64,000 nucleotides of DNA from Torymus aiolomorphi (Eukaryota; Arthropoda; Insecta; Hymenoptera; Torymidae), in assembly GCA_036365515.1 (NCBI GenBank), contig CM070873.1, positions 71,388,529-71,452,528 on the forward strand. The letters run 5' to 3'. How positions within the stretch are numbered: position 1 is the first letter of the stretch; the number at the start of each line of letters is the position of its first letter. Of this stretch, positions 11,795 through 23,899 are shown one piece after another. The notes below the pieces were generated by a model. That model did no database searches. It was not told the origin of the DNA and saw nothing but the letters and a program-made list of their open reading frames with translations. The translations under genes and the position numbers were made by a program.

Positions 11795-13590
11795 TGTTTA
11801 CATATGAGCCACAACCGCTACTATTCAGGAGAACCTTATATCTTCGGCATTGCAAAAACTGTTACATGGTTACATCTCAAATACTAATATATTATATTTT
11901 TACGAAAACTGTAACGAATTCATGAAAAATTATTTGTTTTTTATAATGACAAAAAATCGACTATTTTGATTGTATTTAAGGGTTTTTAACCGTTCTTTTA
12001 GGTTTTAACTTACTAGAAATAGTTTTACACAAAAATGTTCATCACGAAAGAGTTTTGTTTGTTGAGATCTACAACATTTGTATGCAATATTTGTTTGTAA
12101 AATCAAATCCTATTAAATGATAAGCGAAAATCGACTATTTAAGATGTATTTACGTGTTAAAAAATCGTTTTTATAAGTTTAGTTCATCAGTCACTGAGTG
12201 TACATGGAAATGTTAAATGGAAAAAAGTTGTTTTTCAATGTTATCTATAACTTTTTTATTTAACATTTTTGTATAAAATTGCTAAGTTATAACCGAAAAT
12301 CGACCATTTTAGGTACATTTCGACGTTAAAAATCGTTTTTATGGGTTTAGCTCATCAGGAATTGATTGTACAAAAAAATGTTCAAGAGGAAAAAGTTTTG
12401 TTTTAATATCTGTGGCTTCCAGGAATAACCACTTAATTGCATTTGTGTCAAAATTGATTTAGCCTCGGAATTTATACCTTCTAACTACTCTATTTCATGT
12501 AGACTTGGTCCGCAAATCTGAAACGCGTTCAAAGAGCAAATATCAGCTAAGTGCATAACCACTTAACTGCACCTGTGCCCGGAAAAACCACTTAACTGAA
12601 TATGCTTTAATTAAGCTAGCCTACAAATCAATATTTTTCAAAAAGGAAGTGAGATTTCTACAATAAATAGATTATGACATACCTATTTTTACAGCAACGA
12701 AGATCAAAGTACAATAGATAATAGAACGTAACAAAACAGCTTTGATTGTTGCACGACGGGGTGAGTTTGTCTAAACAGTAACCGAGTAACGTTCGATTTT
12801 TCGGTATTCGGTTACCGAATTCCGTTGACTTTACGCACATTCCGTTAGGATGCGCATAAGTATAAAAATAACTATGCTATTTATCTTATTTGAACAATTT
12901 CCATAAAAGCACTTAACTGCACAGTTACCGGAATAACGACTTAACTGCATTGTTTTGTTTGTTTACACAAAGAACAAAAATGTATTCTAGCAGCTGATAG
13001 TGGAGTTCGAAAGATATTTGATACCGTTGTAAATGTCATATGAAGTGTCATGACAGAAATTTTAAAACGGCGATTTCTCGAAAACATGTAAAATGCAGTT
13101 AAGTCGTTATTCCTGGAAGGCATAGATATTATCTATAACTTTTATATTTAACAATTGTGTTAAATCAAATCCTGTCAAGTAACAAGGAAAAAACGATTAT
13201 TTTGTCGATTATATCACTATTGCGTTTGTAAATATTGTTCGTAGAAAAAATATTCAATGTAAAAAAGACGCGTTTTAATTTGTTTCAGCAGAAGCATTAT
13301 GTGTGAGATTTATACTGAAAATGAATTTTCGATGTATTACGCTTAAAAATCAATTTTTCCAAAGTTTTATTTGTGCCCGCATTTCTATATTTTTGAACGG
13401 ATCTTTCCCAAAATAGAACCATCACCTATGTATGACTAGACAAAGGTGTAATATCATTTGTGATCATAAATTCTTCGATATGATAATATGTACACAAGGT
13501 TCCGTACATACATACAGACATACATAGATCATTGGGAACACTTAAAATGGACTCATTTTAGGTGGAAAACAGTTTTTATACAATAAATTA
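11795..13590. repeat. Dispersed repeat B, copy 1, interrupted by another element
   Basis: Related to 22345-23290 throughout: GCTACTATTCAGGAGA, then tandem-like blocks of about 150 bp (AAAATCGACTATTTTAGG and TTTAGCTCATCAG motifs), ending in TAAAATGGACTCATTTTA. Copy 1 is about 700 bp longer because of the nested element at 12412-13127. The internal block repetition gives the family a semi-tandem structure. No intact ORF. Confidence 0.6.
12412..13127. mobile_element. Nested TIR element with ACTTAACTGCA repeats
   Basis: Inverted ends share CTTCCAGGAATAAC and ACTTAACTGCA (left about 12417-12442, right 13095-13121), and ATATCT/AGATAT extends the match on both sides. The unit CCACTTAACTGCA recurs inside near 12545-12595 and 12905-12950. 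The insertion splits a block of repeat B that is continuous in the other copy, which fixes its limits to within a few bases. Confidence 0.65.
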
Positions 13591-13593
13591 TTG

Positions 13594-13815
13594 ATTTTTT
13601 TGCCTGGCGGGCCAAAAGTACCACTTTTGCTCCCGAAACCCGATCGCGAAGGTTGTATTTTCGGCCTCGCCAGGCAAAAAAATCGTATATGCACCTCGGG
13701 AGCAAATAAAGAATGCCTCAGATCGCATGTTTGTCACCCTCGCCTTCGGCTCGAGTGACAATTTCCATGCGATCTGGGACATTCTTTACTTTTACTCCCT
13801 AGGTGCATAATATAC
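13594..13815. repeat. Two-hairpin element, copy 1
   Basis: Hairpin 1 (13594-13683): 16-bp perfect stem ATTTTTTTGCCTGGCG with CGCCAGGCAAAAAAAT, then an inner GGCCAAAAGTAC/GTATTTTCGGCC stem. Hairpin 2 (13689-13808): GCACCTCGGGAG...CTCCCTAGGTGC outer stem, AGATCGCATG/CATGCGATCT middle stem and TTGTCAC/GTGACAA inner stem. Two more copies lie at 39361 and 41906. Immediately follows repeat B. Confidence 0.8.
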
Positions 13816-15187
13816 TATTTGAGGTGTTACAATTTTCGCTCTAGTGAAAATACAAGGCTCTCTCGAGAAGTGGCCGTGCCTAGAAAATTTTTCTTCCCGA
13901 ATCCGCGTAATTAAGAATTTGACCATTTTTGGTCATTTTTCGCGATTTTCAAATCAGAAAAATAACAAAAAATTTCAAAAGATCGAACACAAAATATGGA
14001 CTTGAGATGGAATAAGTAGTGAAAGGAGTATGTTCGGCGCAGCGCGAAAAGCATACGCGGCTGCTCGCCGCAGTTTTTCAAATTTTATTACTCATGAACC
14101 TTTCATTTATCCAACTTGAAATTATAGGGTTTTCTAGCTTATGACGTGTACTTTCGAATGAAAAAATTTATTTCGAAAAATAAAATGGTATTCTTCTAGA
14201 AAAATTGCTCTGAACTTTCGACTCAAGTTTTTGAATAGAAAAAAGCATTTCGGAGAAAAACAATAGCACCATTGGAAAGAGCACGACAAAATCTGCTCGT
14301 TTCTGGAGATCACAGAGGAAGCAAAATGATTGTCAACGTTATGCGTCTTAAATATAAATTCTCAAACATACATTATCTGAAAATTAACAGAAATGTTCTT
14401 TAAACTATCGATACATTTTTAATCTGTATTAAGAAAATGTGAGGTCAACGATTAAGATATCGAGTTTATATTTAGGTACTTATAAAATTTAAACTTATGT
14501 TAATAAGTAGTTTGTCGCTTCTTAGTAAGTTATAAAATATTTTTCTTAACAAATCTTATACGAAACTAAAGATTTTTTATGGAGAATCTAACGATGACAT
14601 CATAATTATGTGTTGATGATCAAATGAAAACGTATTGGATATAAATGGTCTAAATGGGCTACTACATTTGCGCACTAGATAGAGAAAGACAAGTCAAACT
14701 TGCATCACAATAGCATATTGTGTACCAAGGACGTAAAGTGGGAGTTTTTAGACCGACGAACGAGTGATACACGTGTGCTCCATATCATGATCTGAGTCTG
14801 AAAAAGTCAATTGCTCCCTTGTTACACATAGTACTTTTTTTAAAAAGTGCAGGAATAGGACCTTTTTTGCATGAAAAGTGAATGGTTATATCGAGTCGTC
14901 ATAACGGGAGACTAAGTTCTCTTCCTCCCGCTACTGTTGGAGGCCTCGCTAGACGCTCGAAATGCTTGATTTACACCCTTTTTTCTCAATTTTCTGTTCA
15001 CTTCCCTTAATTAATTTTTGTTATAATCTCACATTTCGACAAGCTTTAAAAACTGGTATTGGTTTTGTACATTCCCCTCCGTTTTTATATGTACTTATTA
15101 TTTATCCATAGACATCCTTCAAAAAATAAGGTACGTCAACCAAAATTTACAAAAAGAAAGCTCTGTGGCGGGTTCCCGACACGATAC
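13816..15187. other. Intergenic DNA, nothing recognised
   Basis: AT-rich with a short GC-rich patch at 14030-14080. No gene-like frame and no clear terminal repeat found. Confidence 0.5.
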
Positions 15188-15909
15188 TACACGGAGAGAA
15201 ATTTTGTAGTGAAAATTACAAATATTCGAGACAAAATTACCAGTTTCTATGGTAATGGATGGACAGACTGACAATTTCAAACTTTTTACCAAAGTGCCTT
15301 GGTAAAATTTTTTTAGTTAATTTAAATTAAAAAAATTAACTTTTTTTATCCATATTGATGGATATATAGTATTTTAATATAGAAATAGAAACAGAAACAA
15401 GGATGAAAAAACATTAAACTGAAAAAAAATTTTTACGGAAGCGGGATTCGATCCGACGATCTTTGGGTTGAGAGTCCGACGTTCTACCGACTGCGCCATG
15501 GAAGCTGTTACCAACAGTCATTTGAATCGCCGTTATTACTTACTGAAAATATGTGTATTGTTTTCATTTTAACGTCGCGCATGCCTCTAGTATCAATCTT
15601 CTGAAACACAATAATGCACAGTGCGCATGCGCGAGTACACAAATACCAGGTTATTTGGTAAAATTTATCAGTTTTCTTAGTAAAAATTCTTAGGTTACCT
15701 TGTAAAAATGACTAGACCTCAATTTTTACCAGTGTGTCTGGTAATTTTTATTCAGATAATTTGGTATTTTTTTAAAGTGGTTATGGTAGTTTTTCCTGGG
15801 AAACTTATAAATTGTATTAGAAACCTGGGAATATCACGGCTTTTGACAGTCTATCCATGCGCTACCAAGGCACCTTGGTAATTTTTACTCTAAAATTTCT
15901 CTCCGTGTA
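15188..15909. mobile_element. TIR element with TACACGGAGAGAAATTTT ends and a tRNA-like core
   Basis: The left end (TACACGGAGAGAAATTTT) is repeated inverted at 15892-15909, and the match continues through a GTARTGAAAATTAC-like segment. Motifs of the type ACCAAGGCACCTTGGTAA recur. A tRNA-like sequence sits in the middle on the minus strand. There is no ORF. The element at 27224-28059 has similar ends and also a tRNA-like core. Confidence 0.65.
15437..15505 (-). pseudogene. tRNA-like sequence (Glu-CTC-like anticodon loop)
   Basis: On the minus strand an A-box-like TGGCGCAGTCGG and a B-box-like GGATCGAATCC flank an anticodon loop readable as CTCTCAA. The acceptor ends do not pair and the anticodon stem has mismatches, so it is unlikely to be a working tRNA. 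It lies inside a TIR element, which points to a tRNA-derived insertion with a possible Pol III promoter. Confidence 0.5.
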
Positions 15910-17036
15910 CACTAATTGTTGAAAGATACTATGAATATTATATATAAATAATTTTATTTCAGCCATTTGGGCCCAGAAATCGACTTTTACACATAATTTT
16001 ACTTACAAGGACACACACCCTTCGGGAAATGGATTTCAGCGGGCATTTGAGAGTCGATTTTTGGTATTTCGAAATGATGCTCAGTATTCCTAATTCCATC
16101 TCATAGGCCCTTTTTCTTGAGATATGGGCAATCTAATCTCAAATATCCCCTATTCTGTTAAAAATGATGTCTCTTCTATGGATTGCTATATTGCAAATAT
16201 TTATGATGCAAAAAAAGCAAAAAAGATTATAAAATTATATTTTAATAGATCCTATTTTTAACAATTTTCTTACGCTATCTTTGATTGTTTATAGTTTTCT
16301 GAAAAATCAATATTTTGATTTCTTTTTTGCTCGTTTTAGTATCATAAATACTATTGTAATGTGACAATTGTTCATTGCAATTTAATTAATATCACTTCTT
16401 ATCCCTCACCATTTCTTTTCTCTTTATACTCGATACTATGGATATCACGTGGATGATTAATAACGGCATGTACGTATGTATCATTCTTAGATTTCGTGGG
16501 TATCTTCCTTTCTTAACAATATTCTAAAGATAAAGATAGCTAAACGGGAAACTTTATACTATTAGAATGGAATTTTCTAGCAACTACTAGATGTAAACAA
16601 AGTTTTCCGAAGACGCGATACGGCAGCTATGCGCGTTAGTACTTTCTAAAGACCTACGTCAGAGCGGCACAGACAACATTTATTAACGTTAATTTCATTC
16701 AAATAAAATTAATTACTTAGAAAGTATGCACATCATTCACTAGTTTTATTATTGCTAAATAGTACGCAACTTATCCAATTCTTTGCTGATTTCTTCATCA
16801 TTTAGTGTATTTGAAGATTTATATTCTGCCAAACCCTTTTTTTTTCTTGCACTCAAACAAAACTTTTTTTTTCAGCAAGTACCTATATCTCCAAAAAATA
16901 TGCTTCAAACAAAAATTCTCACGTTTCTCTTGGCATATCCAAACTTGCCGATCCTGCTAGCGTATTAATTCTATTCCCGCCGGAACCTTTGGCCGTGTCA
17001 CATAAGCGAGCTCTTAATCTCCCAATTAAAAACAGA
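15910..17036. other. AT-rich intergenic DNA, nothing recognised
   Basis: No supportable gene or repeat. Confidence 0.5.
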
Positions 17037-17040
17037 TTAA

Positions 17041-17728
17041 GGACGTTCTCCGGGTCGAAACAGCAATTTTAGTTTTTATATTTTTAAATAATGTTTTATT
17101 AATTTGATAATCCAAGAGTAAGTACATGTAACAAATATATACTTGAAAGAACATAAGACAAATTTTTTCAGACAAATTCAGGCAATAGTCACTATGGCAT
17201 TGTTACAATTAAAGACAACAAGTTCAATAAGTTCTTTAAATTTTTTTATTTTTTATCCGATCTTAACGAAATAAAGCTTATTTTGTTCGTTAAGAAATTT
17301 CAGGGGGAGTATCGATGGGAAAATTTATGATACGAGTTACCAGTACGGCGCAATATTAATTTGTTTAAGAAAAGCAAGTCAAGTTTTCATCAAAACTTTC
17401 TTAAACAAATTAATATTGCACCGTACTGGTAACTCGTATCATAAATTTTCCCATCGATACTCCCCCTGAAATTTCTTAACGAACAAAATAAGCTTTATTT
17501 CGTTAAGATCGGATAAAAAATAAAAAAATTTAAAGAACTTATTGAAGTTTTTGTCTTTAATTGTAACAATACCATAGTGACTATTGCTTGAGTTTGTCTG
17601 AAAAAAATTGTCTTATGTTCTTTCAAGTATATATTTGTTACATGTACTTACTCTTGGATTATCAAATTAATAAAACATTATTTAAAAATATAAAAACTAA
17701 AATTGCTGTTTCGAGCCGGAGAACGTCC
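17041..17728. mobile_element. TTAA-flanked 688-bp palindrome
   Basis: Two arms of about 330 bp (GGACGTTCTCC at the left, GGAGAACGTCC at the right) are nearly perfectly complementary around a short loop near 17385. The left flank is TTAA; the right is CTAA, one change away. It carries an internal AAATTTCAGGGGGAG motif like those in other palindromes of the window. No ORF beyond repeat sequence. The TTAA site suggests mobilisation by a piggyBac-like transposase. Confidence 0.75.
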
Positions 17729-17734
17729 CTAAAC

Positions 17735-18298
17735 TCCCCAAAAAACAGCTTCGTCACGTGTTCCGCGAACGGACTGTAATACGTGCGTAACTTCGCGCAG
17801 AGGCCGTACACGCACGGCCGGCAAACACAATAACCCGCGACCGCTCATTAATATGCACACACATCCACCGATGACAATGAGTTTCTCCTTCTGTTTAAAA
17901 AAAGAAATTCCTTGTTCTCTCGCGGTAATCCTCGCGACACGTTCTGCGTCAGTTTCGGTCTTCAAAACCGTGCGTATATATACGTGTGCGTGTATATATA
18001 AATTGCCCAAAGCGTGTCGGGACCTCTTCTTCTTTTTTATAAAAATAGAATATCTCGCCGCCCGCGCCGATTTTCGGATTTAGCCCCAGTCCGGATTATC
18101 ATATGTAACGCGCAGCCGGGCGTGCGTGCGTACTCGCCCTCGCACTCGTCGTCGTTAATCAATCGCAGCTTCTGGATACTTACATTCTGACGGCACTTTA
18201 TTTTTCCCTTCGTTCGAGTCCGCGACTGACGTCTGGCGGCGGAAGAGGATCGAGTGAATCCTATCCGTCGAGGATCCTCGTGACGTTATAAGTGCTAT
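17735..18298. other. CpG-rich stretch without a supported gene
   Basis: GC-rich with many CG dinucleotides (CACTCGTCGTCG, CGTGCGTGCGTACTCGCC). Short open frames on both strands show no family. It could be a promoter or leader exon of an unseen gene. Confidence 0.3.
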
Positions 18299-19729
18299 TA
18301 TCCGCCCAAAAATTGAAAATATGGGCTATAATATTTGATATATATTGGATATTTATATTTACAATACATTTTCAATATATTGTATCCGCAATTACTAATA
18401 TATTGGCAATATAAACTGAAACATTAGCAATATATTGGTAATGTAAAAATACATAAATTAATTGCAATACATTGCGTATACATCGTCAATATATCCCTAT
18501 AACATCGAACAAGTCATACCTTTCTTATACCTTTCAATATATTACAAAATAATTTTAATGATATATCATAAAATATGTATATAACACAGTAAAACGAAAA
18601 TATTTAGTAACTATAGAAGATGTTTATTTAAATATAACAATTTCTGCATTTGTACATGTATATGCGTGTCTGCGCATTCGCGCATTGGTGTGCGTGTATA
18701 AGTGAGTGTGTATATTTAACATATTAAATATATGTTATTATTATATTCTTAGTTATTAAATAGTTTTTATATATACTATTTACTTAAACTCTAAACTATT
18801 AACAGGTTCACAAACATAGTTTTTTTCTATTTTCAAACCGCATATGAACGCATGTATTTAAGTTATTTAATTTTAATTTTTTTTAAATAAACAAACATAA
18901 TTTTATAAACAATAAACAATTGTAGATTCATGGTATTGAAACTCGCTGGCTTCGCATGTTTATGACATTTGTAAACTTAACCGGTGTCAGTCTGTAGGTG
19001 CATTTTTTATTAACATAATCTGTAAGAAAATGAAAATGATTAATATTGTAGATTTGTTTATATACTTAAATAATAACGAATAAATATTATTACAATCCAC
19101 AGCAGCTAATATGTCTTTGAGAACAGCACGAGTTGTTTTTGACTTACCACGCGCACACATTCCCTTCAAGTTTTTGCATCCAACTAAAATTTTTAAAAGC
19201 GATCTGCGGTCAATTATTTCGGTGATTCCAACTAGCGTTGCAAATATAATATCAGCTTGGTCGATCCAAACATTATAAATGCATAGCTGGACTTTTCCAC
19301 CATCTGCTCGACGACATTTTATGGATCCTCTTCCTGTGAAGAAATAATTTAATAAATATTCTAATATTTAAATTAAAAAATCTAATTTTTAGACTAATAT
19401 TTACAATATTTATATTATAAATAATTTAAATAATATGTATTGAATGAAACGTCACAAAAAGTCTTTCTCTTACCTTTTCTTCTTCGCTATCTTGATTTTG
19501 TTGAACCCTTAACGTCTGACGTCGTTGCCGGTTCCTTTGTCTCTCTCTTTCACGTCTCTCCTTCGAATCTTGTCTCATGATCTCTCTGCCTTTCTGGTTC
19601 TCTTTCCTTCTCCAATATATTGCCAATATATTAGCAATTACGAATCCAATATATTGAAAATATATTGCAAATGTAAATATCCAATATATATCAAATATAT
19701 AGCCCATATTTTCAATTTTTGCGCGGATA
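18299..19729. mobile_element. 1.43-kb TIR element with about 110-bp ends and a coding remnant
   Basis: The left end (TATCCGCCCAAAAATTGAAA) and the inverted right end share about 110 bp with few differences, rich in CAATATATTG units. Between them lie AT-rich DNA and a minus-strand coding fragment (18987-19337) preceded by a possible charged exon (about 19480-19600). The ends are close to TA/TAT duplications, but the exact target duplication is ambiguous. Confidence 0.7.
18987..19337 (-). pseudogene. Coding remnant, possibly BEN-domain-like
   Basis: The minus-strand open frame starts after a good acceptor (TTCTTCACAG, ending at 19338) and reads GRGSIKCRRADGGKVQLCIY, then NVWIDQ, later KNLKGMCARGKSKTTRAVLK. 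The order 'GGKVxL...NVWI...S-LLK-L...G...RGK...AVLKDIL' is reminiscent of BEN domains, from which this resemblance is inferred. An upstream exon-like piece rich in Arg/Glu (ending EEEK before GTAAGA) does not join in frame, so the gene looks degenerate. It lies within a TIR element, as an internal gene or captured exon. Low confidence in the family. Confidence 0.35.
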
Positions 19730-20689
19730 TATATAGGTATATAATACTCTTCCGAGACCTGTATTATACGACGATGTCGCGTACAATTGGTCGATCTGTT
19801 TTGGGATTTAAGGAATGAATTGTTCTGCTGCTTTTCGCAGCAAAAGGTGGAATCTTTAATCTAGAAAAAAAATCTGTTAAATCCTGTTTGATCCATGTTT
19901 TGACAATCTTTCCAAAGAATCATCCCGCGGGGCATCCCGCGATTGAGAAAATCTGACTTAAAAATTGGACCAAACATAAGCTTCCAATGTTTTTTTCAGA
20001 TTAGGGAAGATAACTTGAGCGGAAACCGGATAGAACAGGATGAACGCGAAGTCATACATTATGGACGGTATACCAATAGCATTAATTAATTATATCGCAA
20101 AGTTGGAAATAATTTTTCATAGAGAGAATTTATTGATTTTTATACTACTTAGTGTAAAAAAATCATTAAATGTAAAAAAGATTTCAAATTGATGAATATA
20201 AACGCTCGATTAATCATAAACGCCTTGTTCACCAAAAAAATATAATATATCCCATGTCGCCGTCTAGTATCTTACCATGTTCGGATGTTTCTACTTATGA
20301 GGCGCGTGCTATAAGTAGGGAAGCAACTAATGGAGCCTTAAACCGAATAGGAATTCACGAACTTGTATTACTAATCATTGAATTCTAATATTAGGGTTCG
20401 TTGACGTAATTATTATAAAAAGTTATCAAAATATTGACACAGAAAAGCGTAAGGATATCGACTATTTTCAAACTCCATATTTAGCGTATATATTTATATT
20501 CATTATTCCATATAGAAAAAACAAATCATCGTCAAAGCAAGTATCATATCAAAGCAAACAACACACCATCATATTTAACCATGACACCTCACCGATTCCC
20601 CCTTTTTGCAATTCAGGCCTCGCAAGCTTTCCCATCACTCGAACCACCCACGACTAGACGTACTTTCAAAGCCCCTTTCCCCTCGACTA
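19730..20689. other. Intergenic DNA, nothing recognised
   Basis: No supportable gene. A short GC hairpin (ATCCCGCGGGGCATCCCGCGAT) lies near 19922-19943. Confidence 0.5.
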
Positions 20690-21330
20690 TATGTATACGT
20701 GCGCGCCCGCGAAATTCAAAAAACAAAAAAACAACATTCACTCAGACACACACACACTTTCACTTAGCCGCTTACGCACACCGCCTACCCGAGGCGACTT
20801 TTCTAAGACAACTATTTTCAACACCATGAAAAATCGCCGCAGGCAGATTAGCACAGCGGATTATTTACACACAGAGAAACAAACACCGCGCGCGGCTCGC
20901 ACGCTCTACGGTAAAGGAAAGGAGTCGATCAACGAAAATCCGCTATAGCACAGACATACATACCCGCTCCTCTCAGCGCGAACAACGTCACGAGTGCGAG
21001 CGCTATGACGTAGTTGCAGCGGCCTGGTGACGCTCGCCGTATAGGTAGGTAGACCGCTGTGGCCGCCGTGCACTGAATCACATCATACGGCGAGCTTTTT
21101 ACACGTCGTGAAACCCGTAAGGGGGACTTCCCGCGTGCGGCGGGAAAAGCGCCGCGGGCGAGGAAACCGAGCAGCAGGAGCTCGCTGCAAGAACTGCGAG
21201 CGAGTAAAAGCAGCTCGAATGTGAAATGCGCGTGATGCATGCATATATGGGAGTATTGTGGTGATTTACGCGCGATCGGCTTGGAAGTCTGGGAAATTTC
21301 GCGTGCTATACTTATGCGGTTTTGGCCGTC
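20690..21330. promoter_or_regulatory. CpG-rich promoter-like region
   Basis: About 640 bp of GC- and CpG-rich DNA in an AT-rich setting, with CRE-like TGACGTAG near 21007, AACGTCACG near 20984 and a perfect kB-type site at 21123. Open frames are short and lack family resemblance. It could be the promoter or leader exon of a gene whose coding exons lie outside the window; the direction cannot be told. Confidence 0.4.
21121..21132. promoter_or_regulatory. NF-kB/Rel consensus site
   Basis: GGGGGACTTCCC contains a perfect GGGRNNYYCC match (GGGACTTCCC at 21123-21132). Rel proteins such as Dorsal, Dif and Relish bind such sites. Function is inferred only from the motif and its CpG-rich setting. 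Confidence 0.4.
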
Positions 21331-21456
21331 GCGCGTGATGCATGGGCTGCGTTATTTAGGGATGTAATATAATTTAGTAAGACGATTCTGATTTGCAGGT
21401 GGGGCGGTTATAAGATATATCCTTACGATACAGACCTTGTAGAAAACAATTTTTAT

Positions 21457-21841
21457 TTTACTTATATAAGATCTGATAATGCGAAGATTATAAATGTTAA
21501 GACTAGGGGAGTCGCGGTGCACAGTGATACCGATCGACTCAAAAGTGATGAAAATTCGTGCTTTAGCACAATAAGGCTAAAAAAATTTTGATAAAATATT
21601 TTTTAGTAATCAACACGTTCAATGCCGTTTTTCTAGAGTTTTTTAATTTTTTTTTTGTTTTTATGCAGGGTTAATTTTTTTTTTAAATAACCGTCTATTT
21701 TTTATTAATATAATTTTTTTTTAAATTCTAGGGCTTATGCAGTCTTTGATAACGGATTCGTGAGCAAAGTGCATTTAAATCCCTCAGAACATGTTTTTTC
21801 GTCTTTTCATTGAAATTATTCACTCATTAAAGTTATAGTTC

Positions 21842-21874
<33 letters not shown>

Positions 21875-22311
21875 ACACAAACACACACAGATACGCACAC
21901 CCATACACACAGGCACACACACATTTATATGTGCACACACACATATCGTGCAATACGTGTATATACTTATATAAAAAATTATTATGTACATACACATTAA
22001 TAATAATTAATCCTACATAAAATAAAAAAAAAAAAAATAAAACTCAAGAAAAACGGCGTTTAACATATTGATTACTAAAAAATAAGCAATGCTACAGCCA
22101 TGAGAGAAACGGTGTATCGTAGCAAATTACTTTAGGAGTCCAAAACGTATTTTATCAAAATTTTTTGAGCCTTATTGGGCTAAAGCACGAATTTTCATCA
22201 CTTTTGAGTCGATCGGCATCACTGTGCGTCGGCCCCTCGCTGTCTATATGTATTTTACTTATATAATATCTGATAATGCGAAGATTATAAATGTTAAAAC
22301 TAGGGCAGCCG
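21457..22311. mobile_element. Foldback element between about 55-bp direct repeats
   Basis: Inverted arms of about 170 bp (21505-21680 and 22035-22240; shared motifs AAAAGTGATGAAAATTCGTG and TAGTAATCAACA) enclose a (CA)n tract at 21843-21945. On both sides lies the same direct segment (ATATCTGATAATGCGAAGAT type, 21457-21509 and 22254-22309), too long for an ordinary transposase target duplication. No ORF. Confidence 0.6.
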
Positions 22312-22344
22312 CGCCGGCCCCCCCGCTGTCTATATGAAAACTTT

Positions 22345-23290
22345 GTTTTTATACATATGAGGTACGACCGCTACTACTCAGGAGAGCCTTATATCTTTGC
22401 CGCTGCAAAAACTGTTACATCTCTAGTATATAATTTTATGATAATATGCTGCCAAAGAAGTAAATTCATTTTAATTTTTCTAATCGACTATTCAAGGTGT
22501 ATTTAGGCGTTAAAAATCATTTTTGGAGGTCTATAGATCATCAAAAATTAATTGTACATAGAAATGTTAAATGGAAAAAGTTTTATTTTAATGTTATCTG
22601 CACAACTTTTGTATTCAATAGTTCTGTGTGAAGTCAAATCCTGTTGAATAATAAGCGAAAATCGACTATTTTAGGTATATGTAGGTGTTGAAAATCGTTT
22701 TTGTAAGTTTAGCTCGCCAGAAATTGATTGAACATGAAAAAGTTAAATGGAAAAAAGTCTTGTTTTAGTATTATCTAAAACTTTTGTGTTTAATATTTTT
22801 GGGTAAAGACAAATCCTGTAAAATAATAGCTTAAAATCGAGTATTTCCTATTTTTCGCCATTATATTGAAAAATATTGCTTGTAGTAAAAAATGTTCAAC
22901 ATAAAAAATATGTCTCTTGATTAATTTTAGCAGATACATGGGTTGGATTTTTAGTAAAAATTAATTTTGTACACATTAAGTTTAAAAATCGTTTTCTCCA
23001 AATTTTCGTTTGGTTTGTCAATTTTCTTGGTTTTTTTATTTTCTAATGAATTCAGCTCTATATAGGACTGTCCAGTATTTATAATTAGACGAATATCTGG
23101 GAAAAAATTCGTTTGGATCCGTCCAAATGTCGCTGAGATCATCGAGGAACTTGATTACATACGGACGTACACATACATAAATCTCGGAAAGTGCTTAAAA
23201 TGGACTCATTTTATTTGAAAAACAGTTTTGATATAATAAATTTGTAGTATTTGAAGTTTAACAATTTTCGCTACGGTGAAAATATAAGGC
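22345..23290. repeat. Dispersed repeat B, copy 2 (uninterrupted)
   Basis: Matches 11795-13590 block by block without the nested element: CGCTACTACTCAGGAGAG, repeated AAAATCGACTATT blocks, and the TAAAATGGACTCATTTTA end followed by a segment containing GGCTCTCCCGAG. Useful as the empty-site comparison for the nested insertion in copy 1. Confidence 0.6.
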
Positions 23291-23384
23291 TCTCCCGAGT
23301 TAATGAACTGGAAAAAATTTTGAAATCTAAAATTATATAACTGCCAATGCAGATATTGTTCATTAAAGAAATAGTCATTGAAAA

Positions 23385-23680
23385 TGACTAATTTTTTTAT
23401 TTTTTATTCGATTTTAATGTGCAAATGCTTATTTTGATCCTTGAATAACTACTTATCTGAAAATCCACCGTTGAAAAATTCTGAAATAATCAATTGCAAA
23501 GAAAAAGAGTTCATTGTTATTTTAAGAAATGCGGTAGAATCTATAAACAATTAGATCTTACTCGTTGCAAATTAATTATTTCAGAATTTTTCAACGGTGG
23601 ATTTTCAGATAGTTATTCAAGGAACAATAAGCTTTTGAAAATTAAAATCGAATAAAAAATAAAAAAAATAGGTACTTTGA
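23385..23680. repeat. Palindrome of about 300 bp
   Basis: The arms share ATTTTTTATTCGATTTTAAT, TTATCTGAAAATCCACCGTT and GAAAAATTCTGAAATAAT with their complements around a loop near 23520. It carries the poly-T plus 'TTTTTATTCGATTTTAA' context seen in the other palindromes. No target duplication identified. Confidence 0.6.
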
Positions 23681-23899
23681 AAAAATGATGGCATTTAAAG
23701 ATTGATTTTGATTGGTCTGTAAGGAATAGGCGTGAAAATTCGCTACTTCCGCTACATTAAAATTTTTGAAATTAAATTTTTATTTTTAACTATTTGAAAC
23801 TAAATAATTAAATCAAATTAGAATAAAAAGATTCATTTTTTCATAATGCTTTGAAAAATTATCTGATTATCCTATCATTTAAACTAATTAAGGATTCTC

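Noticed and set aside
15437..15505. Functional tRNA gene
   Set aside because: A- and B-box matches exist but the acceptor stem does not pair, and the sequence lies inside a repeat.
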